DNA from: Spirochaetia bacterium
GTDB taxonomy: Bacteria; Spirochaetota; Spirochaetia; Treponematales; Breznakiellaceae
NCBI GenBank assembly: GCA_025997755.1
Contig: BNVA01000111.1
Coordinates: 1-6,673, forward strand
Length of the DNA stretch: 6,673 nt
Reading direction: 5' to 3'
The notes beneath the pieces are model-generated. The model saw nothing but the letters and a program-made list of their open reading frames with translations. It was not told where the DNA came from and made no database searches. Made by a program: the position numbers and the translations under genes. Shown here in pieces: positions 1 through 5,085 of the stretch (position 1 is the first letter of the stretch; every line of letters starts with the position of its first letter).

Positions 1-500
1 ATACCCAAACCGCCTGCGGCAAGAGATCCGCCGCCTAAAAAAGCAAGCGTTGCGTTTGTTGCAGCGGCTCCGCTTAATGTCGCAATCGCCGTGCCGGTGG
101 AAGCCGCACCAAACGTCATTGCTGCGCCTACCAAAATGGAAGAAGCAAATCCGCATAGATCACGTAATTCCTGCAAAGACTGTTTGTCGATTTTAAATTT
201 TGACAATTCATCAAGTCCAACCGAGTCTTGCAAATCAACATTTTTCAGTTTTTCAAAAGAAACAATGAATCGGGAAATACTTTTGTCCAGAACAAAAACT
301 TTTTTACTCCCCAGTATTTCCAGTGCTTTCCCGCTCTTTTCGCGATAAAGCTCAAGATGCTTTTTGGCATTGTCAACAATAGTATTTGCATTTGCGTTCA
401 CATCGGATGCTTCTTTTGTGTCCACACCGGCTTTTATCCCCTTAATAACTCCAGTGAGTGCAGTTCCGGCACCGATAGCAATAAATAATGGTAATGGCAT
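1..500 (-). CDS. Glycine-rich membrane-associated protein, third structural gene of the operon (3' end outside window)
   Basis: The reading frame is open for 166 codons from ATG at 500 to the window edge, so the C-terminus is missing. Residues 1-25 (MPLPLFIAIGAG...) are a short hydrophobic, glycine-containing N-terminus. A charged helical section follows at about 26-115. From about residue 118 there is a long Gly/Ala/Ser-rich hydrophobic stretch (FASSILVGAAMTFGAA, then TLSGAAATNATLAFLGGGSL) of the glycine-zipper kind, which suggests membrane insertion or tight helix packing. I recognise this Ala/Gly pattern as a recurrent family of uncharacterised bacterial proteins but know no tested function. 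The start is set by AAGGAG at 511-516, which overlaps the stop codon of the upstream gene (TAAGGAG), so translational coupling is likely. It is the last visible gene of the leftward operon. A pore-forming or membrane-remodelling role is only inference. Confidence 0.85.
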   Translation of the reverse strand, partial: MPLPLFIAIGAGTALTGVIKGIKAGVDTKEASDVNANANTIVDNAKKHLELYREKSGKALEILGSKKVFVLDKSISRFIVSFEKLKNVDLQDSVGLDELSKFKIDKQSLQELRDLCGFASSILVGAAMTFGAASTGTAIATLSGAAATNATLAFLGGGSLAAGGLG

Positions 501-513
501 AATATTTTACTCC

Positions 514-1254
514 TTATAGTGCGACGAGATCATTAAAACTTTCGATCATATCGTTTTGATTTTTTTCCAATTCGGCAAGCAATGTGGCTTTTATTTGACT
601 GTTTGCCCAATCCGACCCGACATTAGTTTCAATCCATGTTTTATATTCTGTCAACGCAATAAATGTTTCTGCACTATCTGTAATATCAGACAGAAACTCA
701 TCAGAACTACACAAACGTAATATTTTACGAAGGTTTTTCGTTTTTATAGTACTATAACTCTCATCGGCGTTGGCAAGACTAATCAAAAGTATAATTATCT
801 GTAAACTATCCAATACAGGCAGCGTCTTAATATATCTATTAATTTCATTACAGATAATATCAACTTTAAAATTGTTTTCATCCCAAATAGCAATATATTG
901 CCGACAACTTGCTTCAAGTGATGATGTATCATCGTATACACCCAGCTCATGTTTCAAATACACAAACTGTTTATCACATTCATCGCTAATATTATTTGTT
1001 TTTGTGTCCCATCCATAGGATGCTAAAAATAACCAAACGATCCTTAATTTTATTTTTAATGGATCAAGTTCTGATTTTTGCAAACCAAACTTTTTAAGCT
1101 CTGCTAAATCACTCTGTTTAATATATGGACATTTATCAATAGTTGTGCCGCCCTGAGCAATTTTCATTCCGAAAGCCATACACGTAGGACAACCGCATTC
1201 TCCGCAGTTTGTCTTTGGTGTAAACTTATAATAATCTAACCCTTTTAAAGCCAT
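514..1254 (-). CDS. Fe-S domain protein (CODH/corrinoid-protein type) with TerB-like C-terminal region
   Basis: This is a 246-aa protein. Residues 1-45 contain NCGECGCPTC and then KCPY, giving C17, C20, C25 and C42 (spacing Cx2Cx4Cx16C) plus an extra C22. This is the 4Fe-4S domain seen at the N-terminus of the large subunit of the corrinoid iron-sulfur protein of the acetyl-CoA (CO dehydrogenase/acetyl-CoA synthase) pathway and in some small Fe-S proteins. The remainder does not look like that subunit: there is no visible TIM barrel or cobalamin region and the length is far too short. Residues about 110-200 are helical, and LLISLANADES with following basic helices resembles the start of a TerB-like domain (usually ...ADG...). 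Start: AAGGAGG at 1259-1265, four bases before ATG. It begins 15 bases after the 531-aa gene and ends 13 bases before the next gene. A redox, iron or oxygen sensing role is inferred; the Fe-S assignment is solid, the TerB assignment is weak. Confidence 0.9.
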   Translation of the reverse strand: MALKGLDYYKFTPKTNCGECGCPTCMAFGMKIAQGGTTIDKCPYIKQSDLAELKKFGLQKSELDPLKIKLRIVWLFLASYGWDTKTNNISDECDKQFVYLKHELGVYDDTSSLEASCRQYIAIWDENNFKVDIICNEINRYIKTLPVLDSLQIIILLISLANADESYSTIKTKNLRKILRLCSSDEFLSDITDSAETFIALTEYKTWIETNVGSDWANSQIKATLLAELEKNQNDMIESFNDLVAL

Positions 1255-1269
1255 AAACCCTCCTTGAGT

Positions 1270-2865
1270 TTACAATTTGAATGATTCCGAACTTTCCATT
1301 AGGGAATTAAATTCGGAAAATGTATTAAACTGCGGTTTTCCGCCAAGTTTACAGGTAATAGTATTTGTTCCTGATATAAAACCATCAATGTTGCCTATTG
1401 CAAGTGCATTTTTCATGTCATCAAAAGCTGTATGAAACGTATTGATATAATCAACCATATAACTGGAAATAAATTGTTCCATTTCAGCACGATATTCACG
1501 GATCATTTCAATCGCTTGCGTACATTCTGCTTCAATCCGTATGCGATCTTCACGCGCAGTCTTTGCATCGTTTAACGCAGATACCAACTTCTGATAACAT
1601 GCGCTACTTAACGCATAGCCCACCATACCGCCAATCATGCCGCCCACAACCGGAATTGGAATTGCGATCTGTCCGATAGTGGCAAACATTGCAGATGCAA
1701 CCATACCCGTTCCTTTTTCACCCAATTCCGTAAGACATTCAACACCATCAATCTCACCTTTGAAATATTTACCAAGTGTTTTTCCAGTTTCTAATGTAGC
1801 CGTTACAATAATTCCAGGGAGATTTGTTTTTGATAGTGTTCGTATAGTTGCATTAGTAGCATTTTGCATTACACCTTTAATCGCGGAGCCTGCAAAGGCA
1901 GTAGTGTAACTTATGACTGTACCTGTTCCGGTATCTTTAATAACTGCAAGAGCGGCTTCATCCGGCTTTTTGTCTCCTTTGACCACTGCAACTATATTTC
2001 TAACTATAGATATGCTGCCAGCGATGACAGCACCAGATTTTGCGGCGTCAAGTCCGGCACGATGACTAATTCCAACAATGTCTTTAGCAGTAGAAAGTTC
2101 TGGATGCAAACGAGCAAATTCAGCTTCTTTGCTTGAAACATTGTTTTTCCTTATACTCTTACCGTCTTTTATATCGTTCAGTTTTTTTAACTGCTTTTCT
2201 TTTTCAACTATAATCTCTTTATTGGCGGCTTTATTTTCTTTTAAACGGTCTATTTGTTTTTGCACTTCATCGGCTTTTTTTGCGGCAGCTTCCCGAACAC
2301 TGTCGTAATAATCTGAGGGAATTTCAATGGGGACATCATTATCAAAATATTTATCATATTTATTCGACATGAGTTTTGATAATGTGTCGTTCCCGCCTTT
2401 GCCAACAAACTTTAATTGTGTAGCAGAACCTTCTATTGGATTTCCATTGGCATCTAATTCTACATGGTCATATAGTTGATCATTCTTACCACCGATTTCT
2501 CCCTTTCCATATTTCTGCTTTTCAATATCATCCGTGCGGGTGTTTCTGGTATTTTCTTTGTTGATAATTTTCTCAGCATTTTTTCTGCTATTTGATTCAA
2601 CCTCCGCCGAAAATCCTGCTTGTTGATGAATATTATTATCTACATAATCAGGATTAACTTTACTCTGCGATATACTTTTAAGCCCCTTGCTTAAAACTTG
2701 TCCGCTTTCATTATCAACACCGCCGTAACCCACAAGAAATTCTTTATTGGCACTACCAAAACGTTGCACAACTTCTGATGCGGCACCGGCAAGTCCTACA
2801 TTTGTAAGAGTATCAAGTTTTTCATCAGTCTTTTCGATTTCTAATTCATCAGATTCCTCATTCAT
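1270..2865 (-). CDS. Uncharacterised 531-aa protein with coiled coil and glycine-rich hydrophobic segments
   Basis: The start is placed at ATG 2865 because a perfect AGGAGG lies at 2870-2875. A TTG at 2889 is in frame but would put this ribosome site inside the gene. Residues 1-110 are polar. Residues 128-187 (NDQLYDHVELD, TQLKFVG, IEIPSDYYD) form a conserved-looking block in which acidic residues precede Q150-L-K152; this faintly recalls nuclease-fold motifs and is speculative. Residues about 188-235 are strongly charged and probably coiled coil. Residues 275-297 and 385-422 are hydrophobic and glycine-rich (IPIPVVGGMIGGMVGYALSS), compatible with membrane association. An amphipathic helical tail (430-490) follows. 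There is no signal peptide. I recognise the overall pattern as a widespread family of unknown function but can name no activity. It is followed after 15 bases by the Fe-S gene, and the two are probably co-translated. An effector acting at the membrane is a reasonable guess only. Confidence 0.88.
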   Translation of the reverse strand: MNEESDELEIEKTDEKLDTLTNVGLAGAASEVVQRFGSANKEFLVGYGGVDNESGQVLSKGLKSISQSKVNPDYVDNNIHQQAGFSAEVESNSRKNAEKIINKENTRNTRTDDIEKQKYGKGEIGGKNDQLYDHVELDANGNPIEGSATQLKFVGKGGNDTLSKLMSNKYDKYFDNDVPIEIPSDYYDSVREAAAKKADEVQKQIDRLKENKAANKEIIVEKEKQLKKLNDIKDGKSIRKNNVSSKEAEFARLHPELSTAKDIVGISHRAGLDAAKSGAVIAGSISIVRNIVAVVKGDKKPDEAALAVIKDTGTGTVISYTTAFAGSAIKGVMQNATNATIRTLSKTNLPGIIVTATLETGKTLGKYFKGEIDGVECLTELGEKGTGMVASAMFATIGQIAIPIPVVGGMIGGMVGYALSSACYQKLVSALNDAKTAREDRIRIEAECTQAIEMIREYRAEMEQFISSYMVDYINTFHTAFDDMKNALAIGNIDGFISGTNTITCKLGGKPQFNTFSEFNSLMESSESFKL

Positions 2866-2869
2866 ACAT

Positions 2870-2875
2870 CCTCCT
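2870..2875 (-). promoter_or_regulatory. Ribosome binding site deciding the start of the 531-aa gene
   Basis: AGGAGG on the minus strand, four bases before ATG 2865. It favours this start over the in-frame TTG 24 bases further upstream, which has no comparable site in front of it. Confidence 0.75.
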
Positions 2876-2897
2876 ATTTTTTCTGACAAATATAATT

Positions 2898-2975
2898 TTA
2901 TGCCAATATACCACCGCCCGAACGACTTCTAGTGTCGTACCGAGTGAAAAAATCACATATTTTGTCTGTTATCAT
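2898..2975 (-). CDS. Small ORF, 25 aa, in the operon between the HTH gene and the 531-aa gene
   Basis: The ORF runs from ATG to TAA and encodes a short peptide that begins MITDKICDFF, continues with Arg/Asp/Ser-rich TRYDTRSRS and ends GGGILA. It is not a shadow of a larger gene. In front of it is AGGAGGTGA (2979-2987), an almost ideal Shine-Dalgarno sequence ending at good spacing (about six bases from GG to ATG). It begins 24 bases after the HTH gene stop and ends 32 bases before ATG of the 531-aa gene, so it fits the operon rhythm. I do not recognise the peptide. It could be a genuine small component, a leader ORF that couples translation, or the leftover start of a longer gene. There is no hydrophobic segment long enough to span a membrane. 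Confidence 0.5.
   Translation of the reverse strand: MITDKICDFFTRYDTRSRSGGGILA
2922..2938. repeat. Perfect 5-bp inverted repeat inside the small ORF
   Basis: ACGAC-ttctagt-GTCGT: arms of five bases around seven. It lies inside the 25-aa ORF and about 57 bases upstream of the 531-aa start. It could be a weak mRNA hairpin or an operator. The half-sites are oriented opposite to those of the GTCGC-N7-GCGAC palindromes at 3600 and 4944, so it is probably not the same site. Confidence 0.3.
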
Positions 2976-2999
2976 TTTTCACCTCCTAAATTCCCATGC

Positions 3000-3551
3000 T
3001 CACAATTCCCCGCACAACACCTTTTGTCCTTGCGTCAGCATTAGCGCGTTCACATCGGCTATATCGTAGACCTTATTCTCAATACAAAACTTGATTATCA
3101 AATCAACAATTGAGCTATCGTTCAGTACGTAACCGGCGCTTTCGAGCAGGTCCGCCATCCCGCTTTCATTTAATTTAAGAGCGATACCAAACTGTATAAT
3201 CGTAGTTTTTTCCGGGTGATAGCGCCGTTTTCCTATAATTTTGGAATAGAGCCGCCTGTCAATCCATGCCCTCTCATACAATTGCGGTGCGGTAAGCCCT
3301 CTTTCTTCACGCAACTTATCCAGTAAAACCGAAAACGTCGTTTTGCTACGTTTAAGCTCAACGCTCTCGCCTAAGTTATGCGAGAGCGTTTCCAACGAAT
3401 GTCTGGCACTGCCTCGTACTTTTGCATGATGAAGCATAGCGAGCTTGGAAACCGCAAATAAACCGGCACTCTCAACAGGATATTCACCGCGCAGTTTGTA
3501 ATGTTCGGTGATATAACCCTTTAGACGGTCAATTAACGTTTCGTTTATCAA
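3000..3551 (-). CDS. HTH (XRE-like) regulator, likely first gene of the leftward operon
   Basis: This is a 183-aa protein starting at TTG. GGGGA lies ten bases upstream, a moderate ribosome site, and no better in-frame start is visible. Residues 1-70 are a helical N-terminal region. Residues 72-140 (FSVLLDKLREERGLTAPQLY, IDRRLYSKIIG, TTIIQFGIALKLN, LLESAGY) have the four-helix arrangement of an XRE/Cro-type DNA-binding domain, including the recognition-helix-like RRLYSKIIGKRRY. Residues 141-183 (SIVDLIIKFCIENKVYDIADVNALM) match the tail common to this HTH family. From memory, that family also occurs fused to or beside macro-domain and Ter-type stress genes in Firmicutes and spirochaetes. Twenty-four bases separate it from the small ORF, suggesting co-transcription with the membrane/Fe-S genes. 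It probably regulates its own operon. DNA binding is well supported; the target and signal are inference. Confidence 0.85.
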   Translation of the reverse strand: MINETLIDRLKGYITEHYKLRGEYPVESAGLFAVSKLAMLHHAKVRGSARHSLETLSHNLGESVELKRSKTTFSVLLDKLREERGLTAPQLYERAWIDRRLYSKIIGKRRYHPEKTTIIQFGIALKLNESGMADLLESAGYVLNDSSIVDLIIKFCIENKVYDIADVNALMLTQGQKVLCGEL

Positions 3552-3734
3552 TTTTTTTAGTCCCCTTTTTTAAACTATAGCAGACCTCCTGCCGCGTGTT
3601 GTCGCTTTAGAGGCGACATAACGCCATTTACGATAATGTATTATTTCTGCACTTATATCTTAATCTTACAATGCTAATAATAGCACCCTAGAGCGATAAA
3701 ACGCAAGCCCTGTAGATTGAATTCGGGGTGGTTT
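3552..3734. promoter_or_regulatory. Divergent intergenic region between HTH operon and WYL regulator
   Basis: This gap should hold both promoters. For the minus-strand operon, TATAGT (3574-3579) is a good -10 candidate 22 bases before the TTG start. The best upstream match to -35 is GCGACA (3600-3605, spacing 20, long), which is also one arm of a palindrome. For the plus-strand WYL gene several AT-rich boxes (TACAAT near 3667, TAATAAT near 3674) are possible but none has a clear -35. No gene is seen in this stretch. Confidence 0.5.
3600..3619. promoter_or_regulatory. Candidate operator: palindrome GTCGC-N7-GCGAC, copy 1
   Basis: TGTCGC-TTTAGAG-GCGACA, six-base arms. It overlaps the likely -35 region of the leftward operon and lies in front of the WYL gene. 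The same element is found in inverted orientation at 4944-4962, matching 17 of 19 bases (GTCGCTTTAGAGGCGACAT against GTCGCTTTGAAGGCGACAT). No T-tract follows on either strand, so it is not a simple terminator. A binding site for one of the two flanking regulators is the preferred reading; a short dispersed palindromic repeat is the alternative. Confidence 0.5.
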
Positions 3735-4592
3735 ATGGGTCCTTTTAAGCCGTCAATTCATCGCAGAGTGTTTATCGACAGAAAAATTCGGGAGGGTTCA
3801 TTCCCTACGGCGGTTACTTTAGCCTCCGATTACGCGAAAGAGAATCGGAAAAAGGTCAATCGTCGGACTATTGCGGCGGATATTGCCTCGATGAAGGAGG
3901 AATTGGGCGCTCCGATAGCCTACGACTACCAGAATCGCGGTTATTTTTATACAGACAGCGGTTTTCAACTCTCAATTCTCCCGCAAAAGGACTTTGGCAA
4001 CATACTTTTGTCCAATATCGCGCCCGAAGCCTTCCCAAAGACAGCGTTTTTACCAGAATGGCAGCGTGATTTATTATCGAACATCGTGAGCAAGACCCTT
4101 CCTGTTCGCACACCGGAGGAAAAAGACTCACTTTCCGGTAAGGTAAGCGTGCTGCAAGATGAAAACCGCGATTCACCCGCCGTCAATGCGGTTTTACTTA
4201 ACGCCCTGAAGGACAGCCGCTTTCTCGATATACGCTATGCATCAAGAAATACCCCGTCCGTCAGCCTCGTTTTTCTTCCGCTGCATCTTATCTGCACGGT
4301 GGTTTCGGAGCTTCGGCACCCGCATCTTCTGCTTGGCGTTATACGATCCGGGCATAAGGAAAGGTATGCGCTCCTCTATGCGGACAACATAACAGAAGCC
4401 GTTCAGCGCGATGAACAAATAGCGCCGCCGACTTTCGTCTACGTTCAGACTACCAATAACAACGACATCGAAGCTGTGTTATCGGCAGAATCCTCCGACA
4501 TCCTTCTAGTGTTCTCGATGAAAGATACACCGACAAAAAAAATACCGCATCCTGAGTACACTTTGCTGGCACAAACCGAGATTTTTTTGTGA
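3735..4592 (+). CDS. WYL-type transcription regulator with degenerate WYL motif
   Basis: This is a 285-aa protein read from ATG 3735, with GGGGTGG just upstream. An in-frame TTG at 3717 would add six residues but has no ribosome site. Residues 5-75 are a winged-helix N-terminus: RRVFIDRKIREGSFPTAVTL, then NRRTIAADIASMKEELGAPI, then the wing ending RGYFYTD, as in WYL regulators. Residues about 150-225 correspond to the WYL fold (FLDIRYAS, LPLHLICTV, HLLLGVI, RYALLYADNI), but the name-giving Trp-Tyr-Leu is His-Leu-Leu at 197-199 and the usual basic RxFRLDRI is RYALLYADNI. The C-terminus is shorter than in many family members. Family knowledge: WYL proteins are ligand-sensing repressors or activators, and several control defence loci such as BREX and CBASS. 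It is divergent from the HTH operon, so it may regulate that operon or the beta-helix gene downstream. The regulator call is good; the target is inferred. Confidence 0.85.
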   Translation: MGPFKPSIHRRVFIDRKIREGSFPTAVTLASDYAKENRKKVNRRTIAADIASMKEELGAPIAYDYQNRGYFYTDSGFQLSILPQKDFGNILLSNIAPEAFPKTAFLPEWQRDLLSNIVSKTLPVRTPEEKDSLSGKVSVLQDENRDSPAVNAVLLNALKDSRFLDIRYASRNTPSVSLVFLPLHLICTVVSELRHPHLLLGVIRSGHKERYALLYADNITEAVQRDEQIAPPTFVYVQTTNNNDIEAVLSAESSDILLVFSMKDTPTKKIPHPEYTLLAQTEIFL

Positions 4593-4616
4593 TTTTTTTA
4601 TGCTTTGCCCATTCTC

Positions 4617-4763
4617 TTACGCAAGAGCACGTTCAACTGCCTTGCTTATAAACTCCGAACGGTTTTTTGTTACAGTATCAAGGCGGGCAAGCAGCCCCTC
4701 GTTCATAACGATATTGATTCTGCGTGCCTTTGTTGTTTCCGGTATGACGCTTATATAGCTAAC
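4617..4763 (-). pseudogene. hicB: hicB antitoxin remnant (C-terminal ribbon-helix-helix only)
   Basis: In this frame 48 codons before the stop read like the end of a HicB antitoxin: VSYISVIPETTKARRINI (linker and beta strand), then MNEGLLARLDTVTKNRSEFI and SKAVERALA (the two helices of a ribbon-helix-helix). The N-terminal RNase-H-like half of HicB is missing. No start codon with a ribosome site exists in this frame; the only ATG is internal to the DNA-binding motif. Immediately upstream, in another frame, is the beginning of hicA, so a deletion has joined the start of the toxin gene to the end of the antitoxin gene. It is unlikely to be expressed. Confidence 0.65.
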
Positions 4764-4855
4764 GATAAAATGATAGTTTGATTTCCATTCAAGCCAGTCT
4801 TCCCATGTTTTTTTACCAGCCGTATCATCTCATCACAGGTATAAACTTTACCCAT
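4751..4855 (-). pseudogene. hicA: hicA toxin remnant (N-terminus only)
   Basis: ATG 4855 opens a 34-codon frame whose first 18 residues (MGKVYTCDEMIRLVKKHG) match the usual HicA beginning, in which KVYTSxEhIKhLxxxG is typical. After that the similarity ends, and the catalytic GSHxxF/H segment of HicA mRNA interferases is absent in this frame. In the shifted frame that leads into the hicB remnant, WLEWKSNYHF weakly resembles it, so a frameshift plus a larger deletion are both possible. No convincing Shine-Dalgarno lies upstream. Intact HicA proteins are about 60-80 aa, so this is a broken toxin gene. Confidence 0.6.
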
Positions 4856-4891
4856 GGTACATAATACACACTTTACTACACATCGTAAATA

Positions 4892-4926
4892 GAAAAAAAG
4901 GAGGAATGCGGCTCCGCTGCCCCCTT
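4892..4926 (-). terminator. Orphan Rho-independent terminator-like hairpin, minus strand
   Basis: On the minus strand GGGGG-CA-GCGG-AG-CCGC-ATT-CCTCC is followed by seven T (4893-4899). The stem has an internal loop and one G-U pair. Nothing transcribed leftward lies directly upstream: the plus-strand beta-helix gene occupies that side. It may therefore be left over from a lost gene, or it may insulate the hicAB remnant. On the plus strand there is no good T-tract. Confidence 0.4.
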
Positions 4927-4943
4927 CTAACTTCTTTTATAAA

Positions 4944-4963
4944 ATGTCGCCTTCAAAGCGACC
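4944..4963. promoter_or_regulatory. Candidate operator: palindrome GTCGC-N7-GCGAC, copy 2 (inverted)
   Basis: ATGTCGC-CTTCAAA-GCGACC. Read on the minus strand it is GTCGCTTTGAAGGCGACAT, differing from copy 1 (3600-3619) only by a two-base swap in the spacer. It lies about 125 bases upstream of the beta-helix gene start, somewhat far for a simple repressor site, and 90 bases outside the hicA remnant. Confidence 0.45.
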
Positions 4964-5030
4964 ACACAGCGAATTTTCTGTGATAATTTTAAGTAAAATG
5001 AATTTATCTTTTTTAAATACGACATATGGT

Positions 5031-5078
5031 GTCATTTTTGGGTTGTATACTTTGGTTATAATGTAGTTTTAAAAGGAG
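5031..5078 (+). promoter_or_regulatory. Promoter and ribosome site of the beta-helix gene
   Basis: TATAAT at 5057-5062 is a perfect -10 box. The -35 is weak (TTTTTG at 5035-5040, spacing 16), suggesting help from an activator or a basal promoter. A small inverted repeat GACA-TATGG-TGTC lies just upstream at 5021-5033. AAGGAG (5073-5078) is seven bases before ATG 5086 and fixes the start. The rest of the 230-base gap from 4856 holds only the terminator-like hairpin and palindrome copy 2. Confidence 0.55.
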
Positions 5079-5085
5079 AATATTT

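Noticed and set aside
2866..2889. TTG start at 2889 adding eight residues to the 531-aa protein
   Set aside because: A perfect AGGAGG sits between this TTG and ATG 2865 at proper spacing for the latter; no ribosome site precedes the TTG.
3868..4186. Two minus-strand ORFs inside the WYL gene
   Set aside because: They overlap a gene with clear domain structure and have no recognisable content or ribosome sites.
3600..4963. The inverted palindromes as terminal repeats of a transposable element carrying the WYL gene
   Set aside because: There is no transposase, the elements are themselves palindromic so orientation means little, and the flanking bases show no target-site duplication.
4906..4983. 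25-codon plus-strand ORF after GGAGG (starts MRLRCPLL)
   Set aside because: The ribosome site is only one or two bases from ATG, and the same bases form the terminator-like hairpin; codon pattern does not look coding.
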